64,000 nt of DNA. Source: JAGVPT01 sp964439265 (GTDB lineage: Bacteria > Bacteroidota > Ignavibacteria > UBA10030 > UBA8401). How positions within the stretch are numbered: position 1 is the first letter of the stretch; each line of letters begins with the position of its first letter. Both the position numbers and the translations under genes were made by a program. A model generated the notes under the pieces. The model searched no databases. It saw only the letters and a list, made by a program, of their open reading frames with translations, and was not told the origin of the DNA. Shown one piece after another: positions 1 to 7,868 of this stretch. Where the stretch lies: the NCBI GenBank assembly GCA_964439265.1, contig CAYTOA010000007.1:1-64000 (forward strand). The letters run 5' to 3'.

Positions 1-2
1 AC

Positions 3-72
3 AATGATCAATCAACAATGAACAGGAAAACAAAAACTTGGCACTATGGACTACGAACCCAAAAGAGGGGGA
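3..72. repeat. Degenerate heptanucleotide tandem repeat tract
   Basis: From base 3 onward the sequence can be cut in strict steps of seven into related units such as AATGATC, AATCAAC, AATGAAC, TTGGCAC, TATGGAC and TACGAAC. Units share A/T-rich cores ending in AC, but few are identical. The same period-7 texture reappears inside the following gene at 99-126 and at five other loci in the window, so this is a repeat class and not chance. Its function is unknown. Confidence 0.6.
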
Positions 73-74
73 TT

Positions 75-710
75 ATGAAAGCATTCATTGTTATCCTTTT
101 TTCACTTTTCACTTTTGACTTTTCACTCTCCCAGCATCAGCTCCCGTTTGAGTCGAAGGATAATAGTATAGAATTGTCCGTTCGAAATACCTCGACTGTT
201 GCCGCCTCAGGAGTTACGGTTGAAGTATCGAATGTTCCCTGCTGGCTCAAATTTGCTTCTACCTCGCAGACAATAAAACAACTCAAGGGAAAGGGGGATA
301 CCACGGCGGCATTTTCTTTCACCGTAGATAAACTCGCGCCGATCAATAAACCGCAGACGCTTACCTTTACCATCACAAGTTCAACGGGTGAAAAATGGAC
401 GAAGCAGCTTGATGTCAGCGTCAATCCGCCCGATCATTTTGAATTGTACCAGAATTATCCGAACCCGTTCAATCCTTCGACGACCATCTCTTACTTGGTT
501 CCGAACGAAACCCGCGTCGTTCTGAAAATATACAACTCCATAGGCCAGGAGGTCACGACACTGGTGAACGACGATCGGTCTGCTGGTTACCATCAGGAGG
601 TTTGGAATGCATCGAATGTTGCAACGGGGATGTACATCTATCAATTGACAGTGAACGATCAAAAGGGAAAGAAAGAATATTACAGGAAGAAAATGCTGAT
701 GGTAAAATAA
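75..710 (+). CDS. Secreted protein with T9SS C-terminal sorting domain
   Basis: The ATG at 75 follows a GAGGGGG stretch and opens a signal peptide (MKAFIVIL..., about 20 residues, cleavage near SLSQ), giving a 211-residue protein. An upstream in-frame ATG at 18 would place a charged extension before the signal and is less likely. The middle region (about 25-120) looks like a beta-sandwich repeat of unknown role. Residues from about 130 to the end are a type IX secretion sorting domain: the YQNYPNPFNPST signature, then the KIYNSIGQEV and YIYQL strands and a lysine-rich end. By analogy with the family the protein crosses the inner membrane by Sec and the outer membrane by T9SS. Four in-phase heptamers (99-126, three TTTTCAC and one TTTTGAC) encode part of the signal peptide hydrophobic core. 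A terminator follows the stop. Confidence 0.85.
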   Translation: MKAFIVILFSLFTFDFSLSQHQLPFESKDNSIELSVRNTSTVAASGVTVEVSNVPCWLKFASTSQTIKQLKGKGDTTAAFSFTVDKLAPINKPQTLTFTITSSTGEKWTKQLDVSVNPPDHFELYQNYPNPFNPSTTISYLVPNETRVVLKIYNSIGQEVTTLVNDDRSAGYHQEVWNASNVATGMYIYQLTVNDQKGKKEYYRKKMLMVK

Positions 711-738
711 ATTGGGATACGCTGATTGTTCTTTTTGA

Positions 739-779
739 CCCCGGGGAGCTGTCGAGCCTTCCGGGGCTTTGTTTTTTCT
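739..779 (+). terminator. Rho-independent terminator
   Basis: CCCCGG at 739-744 pairs with CCGGGG at 761-766, and a T-rich run follows (768-779). It sits 29 bases after the stop of the T9SS protein gene and before the receiver gene. Confidence 0.7.
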
Positions 780-846
780 TAACGGCTTTATTGATTTTCA
801 TCAACGCTTTTACTACTTTCGACAATCAAATTACAGGAGAATTCGG

Positions 847-1206
847 ATGAAAACCGTTCTTATTGTTGACGATGAGCCGGCGTTTCGCAAGGCGCTTGCG
901 GTTTCGCTGAAAGTTCGGGGTTACAATACGCTTGAGGCCGAAGACGGCATCGTCGGACTCAATTTTGCCGCAAAATACAGACCAGACGTTATTCTCACCG
1001 ATGTCCATATGGACAATATGAACGGATTCATGATGGTTGAGAATTTGCAACAGGAGCCGATGACCGCCCGCATTCCCGTCATCATGATGACCGCACAGGC
1101 CCAGACTGCCGGAGCATGGAAATCTGAAGCGAATATCACGTACCTCGACAAAGGGTTTTCGACTCAACAGCTGATCGCTTCGATTGAAGAAGTGCTGAAG
1201 AAGTGA
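847..1206 (+). CDS. Single-domain response regulator (receiver only)
   Basis: This 119-residue protein is a complete CheY-type receiver with no output domain. The acidic pair is D8-D9 (VLIVDDEP), the phosphoacceptor is D52 (VILTDVHM), the switch threonine is T82 (VIMMTAQ) and the conserved lysine is K102 (YLDKGF). The start at 847 is preceded by AGGAGA at 836-841; the reading frame continues upstream but has no better start. No histidine kinase gene is adjacent, so its partner is unknown. Family members act as phosphorelay intermediates or bind target proteins directly. The lysine is normally followed by proline (KP); here it is followed by glycine (KG). Confidence 0.9.
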   Translation: MKTVLIVDDEPAFRKALAVSLKVRGYNTLEAEDGIVGLNFAAKYRPDVILTDVHMDNMNGFMMVENLQQEPMTARIPVIMMTAQAQTAGAWKSEANITYLDKGFSTQQLIASIEEVLKK

Positions 1207-1308
1207 TCGCATCATAGCATCCCGTCCAGTAAACGCGGTTCTGCCAATATCCGGTTCAATTTTTTTTCTCGCAGAGAACGCTCACACCAATCAAAGGAAA
1301 CTCATCCG

Positions 1309-3381
1309 ATGAAAAAAACAGTCTTGTTATTGCTGTCGGTCTTTACGCTCACTGCGGCATTTGCACAAAAGAGACCGTTTACGATCGAGGATCTCTACAA
1401 GATTAAATCGGTTTCCGGACCGCAGATATCGCCGGATGGAAAAAATATTGCATTCACCGTTACTGAAAGCAATCTTGCCGAGGGCAAAGCCCGAACGGAA
1501 GTCTATTTGGTGGAAGCCGACGGGAACAATCTCAGGAAGATGACGGATAATTCTGCCTCGGACTATCATCCGCGATGGTCGCCCGACGGAAAGTCGCTCC
1601 TCTTTCTTTCTGCCCGCCACGAGGGACCGCAGGCATGGCTTCTCCCGCTTGACGGAGGAGAGCCGTCTCAGATCACACATTTCAGCACTGGCGTTGGCGA
1701 TGCCGAGTGGACGTCGGACGGGAAGCACCTCGTCTTCACGAGCGATGTCTTTCCGGAATGCGGCGCCGACGGCGACTGCAACAAGAAGATCGACGAGAGC
1801 ATGAGCAGCGGTCCGATCCAGGCGCACATGGCCGATCACCTGCTTTATCGTCATTGGACTTCCTGGAAAGACGGCAGACGATCGCACGTCTTCTCGTACG
1901 ATATCGATACAAAGAAATATGCCGACCTATCTCCCGGTGATTACGATGCTCCGGTCTTCTCGCTCGGAGGAGGGGGAGTGGCCGTATCGCCCGACGGAAA
2001 AGAAGTCTGCTTCGCCTCGAACCATGATGCGAACGAAGCCGAATCGACGAACGCTGACCTTTTCATCGTTCCGACATCGGGGGGCGAACCGAAAAATATC
2101 ACCGCTGAAAATAAATCGTTCGACGGCGACCCGAGTTATTCCCCCGACGGAAAATACATCGCGTACCGGATGCAGACAACACCGGCGTACGAATCGGACC
2201 TTTTCCGGATCGCTCTGTACGACAGAAAAACCGGCGAAAAATCTGTGTTGACCGAAAAATTCGATAATTGGGTGGACGGCATTACTTGGGCGCCCGATTC
2301 CAAGAGCATTTATTTTACCGCCGACGTTCAGGGACACGTTCCTCTCTATAGAGTAGAGTTGAATTCGAAAGAAGTCACGAAAGTGATCGATGTGAAAACG
2401 ATCGACGCGATTGACGTATCGCCGGACGGAAAGATGCTCGTTATCGTCCGTCGCGCCATTGGCGAGCCGGTGGACATGTGGCGAGCGACAACGCAGGGAA
2501 AAAATCTGCGGCGGATTACCTTTCTGAATAAACCGGTCGAAGATTCCGTCGATATTCGTCCGGCCGAAGAAATGTGGATCACTTCTCCGACGGGAAGAAA
2601 AGTTCATACCTTTATCGTCAAGCCGCATAATTTCGACCCGTCGAAAAAATATCCGCTCATTCTCAATGTCCACGGCGGACCGCAGTCCCAGTGGGAGGAT
2701 GCATTCCGCGGCGATTGGCAGGTGTATCCCGGAAGCGGCTACATCGTTGCCTTTCCAAATCCGCACGGCTCAACGGGATACGGACAGGAATACACAGCGG
2801 AGATATCGAAAGATTGGGGAGGAGCGGTGTATCAGGATGTGATGGCAGTTGCCGATTCGCTGGAGAAAATTTCGTACGTCGACAAGGACCGCATGGGAGC
2901 GATGGGATGGTCGTTCGGAGGATACATGATGATGTGGCTGGAAGGACACACCTCCCGCTTCAAAGCGATCGCTTGCATGATGGGAGTGTACGACCTGACG
3001 GCGATGCACGGTTCGACCGAAGAATTGTGGTTCCCGCAATGGGACCTCGGCGGCACGCCATGGAATTCCGATCTCTATACCAAGTGGTCGCCGAATCAGT
3101 TTGTCAAGAATTTCAAAACTCCGTGCCTTGTCATCACGGGCGAAAAAGATTATCGCGTTCCGTATCCACAGAGCCTGGAATTCTTCACCGACCTTCAGAA
3201 GATGAATGTCCAGTCTCGTTTGATCGTCTTTCCGAACGACGGCCACTGGCCGAGCGGCGTGAAGTCGATGCCGTTGTACTATAACGCGCACCTGGATTGG
3301 TTCCACAAATACTTAGGCGGAGACTCCGCACCGTACGACATGCTGAAGATGGTCCGCAATCAAGCCTTCGACAAAAAATAG
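1309..3381 (+). CDS. Secreted S9-family serine peptidase (acylaminoacyl/dipeptidyl peptidase type)
   Basis: The 690-residue protein starts with a signal peptide (cleavage near AAFAQ, residue 20). Residues about 25-420 carry repeated WSPDG/SPDGK motifs of a TolB/DPP-like beta-propeller. The C-terminal part (about 430-680) is an alpha/beta hydrolase of the prolyl oligopeptidase family. The catalytic triad is visible: S535 in GWSFGGY, D614 in GEKDYRVPY and H646 in NDGHWP. Family members cleave short peptides from the N-terminus in the periplasm, which suits a proteolytic lifestyle. A second, more distant S9 enzyme lies at 5435-7585. The short gap to the next gene contains a palindrome, so co-transcription is uncertain. 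Substrate preference (acyl-peptide or dipeptide) cannot be told from sequence. Confidence 0.92.
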   Translation: MKKTVLLLLSVFTLTAAFAQKRPFTIEDLYKIKSVSGPQISPDGKNIAFTVTESNLAEGKARTEVYLVEADGNNLRKMTDNSASDYHPRWSPDGKSLLFLSARHEGPQAWLLPLDGGEPSQITHFSTGVGDAEWTSDGKHLVFTSDVFPECGADGDCNKKIDESMSSGPIQAHMADHLLYRHWTSWKDGRRSHVFSYDIDTKKYADLSPGDYDAPVFSLGGGGVAVSPDGKEVCFASNHDANEAESTNADLFIVPTSGGEPKNITAENKSFDGDPSYSPDGKYIAYRMQTTPAYESDLFRIALYDRKTGEKSVLTEKFDNWVDGITWAPDSKSIYFTADVQGHVPLYRVELNSKEVTKVIDVKTIDAIDVSPDGKMLVIVRRAIGEPVDMWRATTQGKNLRRITFLNKPVEDSVDIRPAEEMWITSPTGRKVHTFIVKPHNFDPSKKYPLILNVHGGPQSQWEDAFRGDWQVYPGSGYIVAFPNPHGSTGYGQEYTAEISKDWGGAVYQDVMAVADSLEKISYVDKDRMGAMGWSFGGYMMMWLEGHTSRFKAIACMMGVYDLTAMHGSTEELWFPQWDLGGTPWNSDLYTKWSPNQFVKNFKTPCLVITGEKDYRVPYPQSLEFFTDLQKMNVQSRLIVFPNDGHWPSGVKSMPLYYNAHLDWFHKYLGGDSAPYDMLKMVRNQAFDKK

Positions 3382-3417
3382 GAGAAAGTGTAATACTTAA
3401 GTTCGGACGCCACTCTT

Positions 3418-3439
3418 CCCTTCCCCTGAAAGGGGAGGG
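3418..3439. repeat. Intergenic G/C palindrome
   Basis: A C-rich arm (CCCTTCCCCT) is followed by GAA and its near complement (AGGGGAGGG) in the 95-base gap between the S9 peptidase and the DinB-like gene. There is no T-run, so it is not a clear terminator. It resembles dispersed intergenic palindromes found in many bacterial genomes; no second copy was found in this window. Confidence 0.4.
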
Positions 3440-3476
3440 ATTAAGGGATGGCTCAGGCTAGATAAGGAAAAGAGCA

Positions 3477-3917
3477 ATGCAAAGTACCATTGATGAGTTA
3501 ACATCTCTTATCGCGCAATCGTCTGTCACACTTGCGGATATTTCCGAATCCGACAGCGCGGGAAAATCGTCGCCGGAAAAGTGGTCGAAGAAAGAAGTTC
3601 TCGGCCATCTTATCGATTCCGCCGCAAACAATCACCAGAGGTTTGTTCGAGGACAGTTGACAGGCGAGCTAAGAATCGCCGGTTATGAACAGCAGGAGTG
3701 GGTGGCGAAGCAGCGGTATCAAAACGAACCGTGGGCTGAGCTCATTCAATTGTGGAAGAGCTACAATCTTCATCTCGTCCATATTCTCTCCGTAATGCCG
3801 GAGACTGCAAGAGGAAATCTCTGTATTATCGGCGACAACAAGCCGGTGACGCTGGAATTCGTCATTCAGGATTATGTACGGCATCTGAAGCATCACCTCG
3901 AACAGATTGTGGAATGA
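3477..3917 (+). CDS. DinB/YfiT-like putative metalloenzyme
   Basis: This 146-residue protein has the four-helix bundle pattern of the DinB superfamily. The first signature is KWSKKEVLGHLIDSA with H44, and the metal-binding set is completed by two histidines near the C-terminus (H136 and H140 in VRHLKHHLEQ). Members bind a divalent metal and often act as thiol-dependent transferases or hydrolases, for example in bacillithiol chemistry; the substrate here is unknown. The gene overlaps the next one by four bases (ATGA), which implies one transcript and translational coupling. The length is typical of the family. Confidence 0.85.
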   Translation: MQSTIDELTSLIAQSSVTLADISESDSAGKSSPEKWSKKEVLGHLIDSAANNHQRFVRGQLTGELRIAGYEQQEWVAKQRYQNEPWAELIQLWKSYNLHLVHILSVMPETARGNLCIIGDNKPVTLEFVIQDYVRHLKHHLEQIVE

Positions 3918-4558
3918 AGCAGCGAACCGCGGACAATCACATCGCCGCTGACTGGACAGTGCCGGAGATGAAAATACTTTCAGCGCTGACATCTCCTGCA
4001 AAGATACAGGAATTTCTCGACACGCTTCGGTACAGCGCCGAGTCACGCTACCGCTCGCCGCGAAGCGTGCTCCGCGACCGCACCGCGCATTGTTACGACG
4101 GCGCAATTTTTGCCGCGATGGCTCTACGCAGGTTAGGGTATCCTCCCCTGATCGTGGACATGGACGCAGTGAGGGACGACGACCATGTGATCGCTCTCTT
4201 CAAACGCAATGGCCGACTCGGAGCGATCGCAAAATCAAATTTTGCCGGCCTGCGGTACCGCGAGCCTGTGTATGCTTCGCTGCGGGAATTGGTCATGTCG
4301 TATTTCGAATCGTATTACAATGTCGATCGTGAAAAGACGCTTCGACAGTACACCCGTCCTCTTAACCTTTCTTCATACGACAAATTGAAATGGGGGGCAT
4401 CAGACGCTGCTCTTGATGTCATTGGAGATGCGTTGAGCAATATAAAAATCCACAAAGTCATTACCGCCGCCATGGCTCGCTCGCTTTCCCCCGTGGACAA
4501 GCGGACGTATGATGCCGGCCTGAGCGGTGCTAACAGAGCGGGCCTGTATAAGCCTTGA
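3914..4558 (+). CDS. Transglutaminase-like putative cysteine protein
   Basis: The start at 3914 was chosen because its ATG overlaps the DinB stop codon (ATGA), giving 214 residues; the longer upstream frame lies inside the DinB gene. Residues about 50-110 carry a transglutaminase-like core: C60 in TAHCYDGA at the head of a helix, then H91 in DDDHVIALF on a strand, with N109 (KSNF) after it. This resembles a Cys-His-Asp/Asn catalytic arrangement. The protein has no signal peptide and is probably cytoplasmic. Pairing with the DinB-like gene suggests a joint function, which cannot be named. The stop codon TGA at 4556 is also the first three bases of a heptamer repeat tract. Confidence 0.7.
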   Translation: MKQRTADNHIAADWTVPEMKILSALTSPAKIQEFLDTLRYSAESRYRSPRSVLRDRTAHCYDGAIFAAMALRRLGYPPLIVDMDAVRDDDHVIALFKRNGRLGAIAKSNFAGLRYREPVYASLRELVMSYFESYYNVDREKTLRQYTRPLNLSSYDKLKWGASDAALDVIGDALSNIKIHKVITAAMARSLSPVDKRTYDAGLSGANRAGLYKP

Positions 4559-4625
4559 TCAATGATCAATGAACAATCAACAATTAACAATGAACAGCTA
4601 TCAGCTAATGCCCAATAGCCAACAG
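4556..4625. repeat. Degenerate heptanucleotide tandem repeat tract (ten units)
   Basis: Ten consecutive in-phase units run from 4556 to 4625. They drift gradually from TGATCAA (twice) through TGAACAA, TCAACAA and TTAACAA to CTATCAG, CCAATAG and CCAACAG. The tract begins exactly at the TGA stop of the upstream gene and runs to 13 bases before the likely start of the acetyltransferase gene. It is the clearest example of this repeat class in the window. Confidence 0.8.
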
Positions 4626-4637
4626 CTTGTACCACCT

Positions 4638-5093
4638 ATGTACACGGAATATCATCGGGGTCAATATACTGTTTCGGACGATCCTGCCAAACTCGACGTT
4701 GATGCGATATTCGATTTCTTGACGCACTGCTACTGGTCGGAAGGAATTCCGAGAGAGATCGTCGAACGGGCGATCGAACACTCAATATGCTTCGGCCTCT
4801 TTGACGGCGAGAAACAGATCGGCTTCGCACGTGTCATTACAGACCATGCAACATACGCCTACTTGTGCGACGTGTATGTCCTCGAATCATTCCGCGGGAA
4901 AGGCCTGGGCACCTGGTTGATTTCATGCGTGATGAAACATCGGGACCTGCAGGGACTTCGGCGTTTTACGCTCCTGACCCGCGACGCCCACAGGTTGTAC
5001 CAAAAATTCGGTTTTGGAGCCGCGAAACACCCGTCGCGGTACATGGAAATTCACGTTGCCGACATTTATAAAAAATTACTGAAGGAGAAGTGA
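4638..5093 (+). CDS. GNAT-family N-acetyltransferase
   Basis: From the ATG at 4638 the product is 151 residues. It has the GNAT acetyl-CoA fold: a strand with QIGFARVITD, the core strand YLCDVYVLESF, the acetyl-CoA loop RGKGLGTWL, and the C-terminal YQKFGF motif. Family members transfer an acetyl group from acetyl-CoA to an amine; the substrate is not evident. The frame stays open upstream to an ATG at 4569, but those 23 residues (rich in N, Q, L and S) are encoded by the heptamer repeat tract and look non-native. Its stop is one base before the next gene, so the two are probably co-translated. Confidence 0.88.
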   Translation: MYTEYHRGQYTVSDDPAKLDVDAIFDFLTHCYWSEGIPREIVERAIEHSICFGLFDGEKQIGFARVITDHATYAYLCDVYVLESFRGKGLGTWLISCVMKHRDLQGLRRFTLLTRDAHRLYQKFGFGAAKHPSRYMEIHVADIYKKLLKEK

Positions 5094-5094
5094 T

Positions 5095-5376
5095 ATGGTG
5101 ACCGCTATCGTTCTGCTGACCGTTGCACGAGACAAGATCAATCCTGTTGCCGAACAACTGGCGGATATCGAGGGCATCACGGAGGTACATTCCGTCGCCG
5201 GGCGGTACGATCTCGCGGTGATCATCCGCGTGAAGGACAACGACCGCCTCGCCGACCTTGTCACCGACCACATACGGAAAGTCGCCGGCATAGAGAAATC
5301 GGAAACGCTCATCGCATTCCGGGTCTATTCGAAGCATGACCTCGAGAGAATGTTTTCAATAGGGATGGAAAAATAA
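5095..5376 (+). CDS. Stand-alone Lrp/AsnC ligand-binding (RAM) domain protein
   Basis: The 93-residue protein corresponds to the C-terminal regulatory half of Lrp/AsnC transcription factors without the DNA-binding helix-turn-helix. Visible hallmarks are AIVLLTVARDK, EGITEVHSVAGRYDLAVIIRV and the C-terminal strand ETLIAFRVYS. Such lone RAM domains form small-molecule-binding oligomers and may modulate full-length Lrp proteins. The start is one base after the acetyltransferase stop and has an AAGGAG site inside that gene. Its target and ligand are unknown; an amino acid would be the usual guess. Confidence 0.85.
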   Translation: MVTAIVLLTVARDKINPVAEQLADIEGITEVHSVAGRYDLAVIIRVKDNDRLADLVTDHIRKVAGIEKSETLIAFRVYSKHDLERMFSIGMEK

Positions 5377-5434
5377 ACACGTCTGATATTCTCACCATTA
5401 AAATTTATCTGTCACTAGGAAGGAGAACCACGCT

Positions 5435-7585
5435 ATGAAAAGATTCTTCTGTTTGGTTGTGCCAATGCTCTTGGGGACTAGTTTGTTTGCGCAGTTGAAC
5501 TATCCTCCCACCCGTACTGTGGACAGCGCCGACACATACTGGGGAAAAACCTACAAGGACCCGTACCGATGGCTGGAAAACATGAAAACCAAAGAGGTGG
5601 AGCAATGGTTTAAATCGGAGGCAACGTTAAGCGACAGTCTCCTGGCGAGAATTCCCGCCAGGGACTCGCTTGTAAAAGAGTGGGTTGCTCTCGACAAGCT
5701 TAAGCCCGCGAATTATTCCGACATCGTCTGCGAAGGGGGACGGTTGTTTTACAAAAAAACCAAAGGGGGTGAAAACGTCGGCAAGCTTTACTACCGTCAG
5801 GGATGGGATGGGGAGGAGAAACTTCTTCTCGATCCTTCCACATACAGGTCCGGAGTTGTCACCACCATCCAGAACGTCATACCCAGCTATGACGGAAAGA
5901 GCATCGCTTTGGGACTTTCTGCGGCAGGAGCCGAAGTCTCCGAACTTCGAGTGCTGAATGTCGAATCCGGCAAGCTGCTCCCCGACAGCATTTATCCGAG
6001 CTGGTTCGGTCCGATTGGTTGGACGCTTGACAACTCGTCGTTTTTTTATTTCTCACAAAAAACCGCCGATAATAAAAGCTCCGAGTTTGAATTAAATACA
6101 AAAACAAAATTGCATAAACTCGGCACCGCCTCCTCGAGCGACCTTGATTTTTTCAGCGACGAAAGTTACCCCGATCTCCGCATCGCTCCCAACGATCTCC
6201 CGTTCGCGAGCATCGACGAAACGTATCCGCAGTACGTTTTCGCATCCCTTTCGAACGTGCGCGGGGAGATGCACACTTTCTACGCGCCCACGACGGAGAT
6301 GGCGAATCCAAAGATTAAGTGGAACGTTCTCTGTGAAGTTTCGGACAGCCTGGTTCGGGGAATGGAATTCCACGGCGACAGGGCGTACGCCATAACCGAA
6401 GCCGGCGCCCCGAAGTACAAACTAATTTCGACCAGCATCGAACATCCCGACTGGCGGCACGCAGAGACCATCCTGCCCGAACAAAAGGACGCGATGCAAT
6501 ACATCGTCAAGGGAAAGGATTACCTCCTCGCCGTTTATTCGGATGGAATTGTCGGACGTGTCGTTGCGTATCATTTCAGCGACGGAAAGGCAACACAAGT
6601 TTCACTTCCGATGACGGGTGCGGTCGGGGCCATGTGTCCGGACCAGCATACGAATCACTTCATCATGACGATCTCGACGTGGACGTCACCACGCACGTTG
6701 TATGATTATGATGCGGACAACGGCTCTTTCAAAAAGAGCATATTCAATTTCGACATCACCTATCCCGGTTTCGAAAATCTAACGTCGGAGGAAGTAGAAG
6801 TGCCCGGACATGACGGCGCGATGATCCCCCTTTCCATCATCTATAAAAAAGGATTGAAGAGGGATGGAGGGAACAGCTGCATCATGGACGGGTACGGCGC
6901 CTACGGCATCAGCTCCACGCCCTCGTTCAGTATTCTCCGGTCCGTTGCCCTTCGCGGAGTCGTGATGGCGATAGCTCACGTTCGGGGTGGAAGCGAAAAA
7001 GGAGATTCGTGGTACCGAGGGGGCTACAAAACGACGAAGCCGAACACATGGAAAGATTTTATTTCATGCGGCGAGTATCTTGTGAAGAACGGCTACACTT
7101 CACCCGCAAAGCTGGCAGGGACGGGAACGAGTGCGGGAGGTGTGCTGATCAGCCGGTCGATCACCGAGCGGCCGGATCTCTTCGGAGCAGCGATCTGCAA
7201 TGTCGGATGCGCGAACGCTATGCGCATGGAGTTCGCACCGAACGGTCCCGGCAACATTCCGGAATTTGGCACAGTAAAGGATTCAGTCGAATGTCTTGCC
7301 CTGTATGAAATGGACGGCGTTCAGCATGTGCGCGACGGTGTCAACTATCCTGCCGTCATCTGTGTCGGCGGATGGAACGATCCGCGCGTTATTGCATGGG
7401 AGCCGGGAAAATTTGCGGCGGCGCTTCAGCGGGCCTCGACGTCGGGAAAGCCTGTCCTTATGATGGTGAATTACGACAGCGGACACTTTACAGAAGACAA
7501 GGAGGTTGCGTTCAGAAATTTCGCGAACCAGTATTCATTTGTCCTCTGGCAGACGGGGCAGCCGGGATTTCAACCGTCAAAATAG
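5435..7585 (+). CDS. Secreted prolyl oligopeptidase (S9A)
   Basis: This is a 716-residue enzyme with a signal peptide (cleavage near SLFAQ). The N-terminal part matches S9A prolyl oligopeptidases (YPPTRTVDSADTYWG, DPYRWLEN), followed by a seven-bladed propeller region to about residue 420 and an alpha/beta hydrolase domain. The triad is S566 (GTSAGG), D649 (GWNDPR) and H684 (DSGHF). HVRGGSEKG, typical of the family, is also present. It cleaves short peptides after proline, here presumably in the periplasm. An AAGGAGAA ribosome site precedes the ATG at 5435. A strong terminator follows, so transcription ends after this gene. Confidence 0.93.
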   Translation: MKRFFCLVVPMLLGTSLFAQLNYPPTRTVDSADTYWGKTYKDPYRWLENMKTKEVEQWFKSEATLSDSLLARIPARDSLVKEWVALDKLKPANYSDIVCEGGRLFYKKTKGGENVGKLYYRQGWDGEEKLLLDPSTYRSGVVTTIQNVIPSYDGKSIALGLSAAGAEVSELRVLNVESGKLLPDSIYPSWFGPIGWTLDNSSFFYFSQKTADNKSSEFELNTKTKLHKLGTASSSDLDFFSDESYPDLRIAPNDLPFASIDETYPQYVFASLSNVRGEMHTFYAPTTEMANPKIKWNVLCEVSDSLVRGMEFHGDRAYAITEAGAPKYKLISTSIEHPDWRHAETILPEQKDAMQYIVKGKDYLLAVYSDGIVGRVVAYHFSDGKATQVSLPMTGAVGAMCPDQHTNHFIMTISTWTSPRTLYDYDADNGSFKKSIFNFDITYPGFENLTSEEVEVPGHDGAMIPLSIIYKKGLKRDGGNSCIMDGYGAYGISSTPSFSILRSVALRGVVMAIAHVRGGSEKGDSWYRGGYKTTKPNTWKDFISCGEYLVKNGYTSPAKLAGTGTSAGGVLISRSITERPDLFGAAICNVGCANAMRMEFAPNGPGNIPEFGTVKDSVECLALYEMDGVQHVRDGVNYPAVICVGGWNDPRVIAWEPGKFAAALQRASTSGKPVLMMVNYDSGHFTEDKEVAFRNFANQYSFVLWQTGQPGFQPSK

Positions 7586-7636
7586 CGGATACATAACGCT
7601 GCTGGGAAAGATGTTTCAAGGAGAAAGTTAAAATTA

Positions 7637-7669
7637 AAAGAGAGAGGAAAGTTTCCTCTCTCTTTTTTT
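7637..7669 (+). terminator. Rho-independent terminator
   Basis: A near-perfect hairpin of AAAGAGAGAGGA (7637-7648) and its complement TCCTCTCTCTTT (7654-7665) ends in a T-run. It follows the prolyl oligopeptidase stop by about 50 bases. Confidence 0.85.
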
Positions 7670-7802
7670 ATGCAATTGCCATAATATACAACCGGCCAAA
7701 ATTCTCTTCTTTCAAGTCGGCAGTGAGGTCTTTTGGAAATGAATAGATTAAAGCCACTATGGCACTTGACTTTCTTTCGGAAGTTCCGCTTTTTTACAAT
7801 AC

Positions 7803-7829
7803 TTCTTGGCGTTCTTTGCGCCTTGGCGG
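7803..7829. repeat. Degenerate nonamer tandem repeat
   Basis: Three nine-base units (TTCTTGGCG, TTCTTTGCG, CCTTGGCGG) lie in the 283-base gap between the oligopeptidase and moaC. The reverse complement reads like the CGCAAAGA-type string that abuts the assembly gap at 62685 and the CACGAAGA-type string at the end of the window. The rest of this gap (7586-7868) holds the terminator and no gene. Confidence 0.45.
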
Positions 7830-7868
7830 TGCCATCCAATCTCTTCTTACTGAACGATAAGGTGTGCG

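Noticed and set aside
1927..2766. A 279-codon reverse frame inside the S9 peptidase gene
   Set aside because: It lies fully antisense to a well-supported enzyme gene with intact triad and propeller motifs; its arginine-rich composition is typical of a shadow frame.
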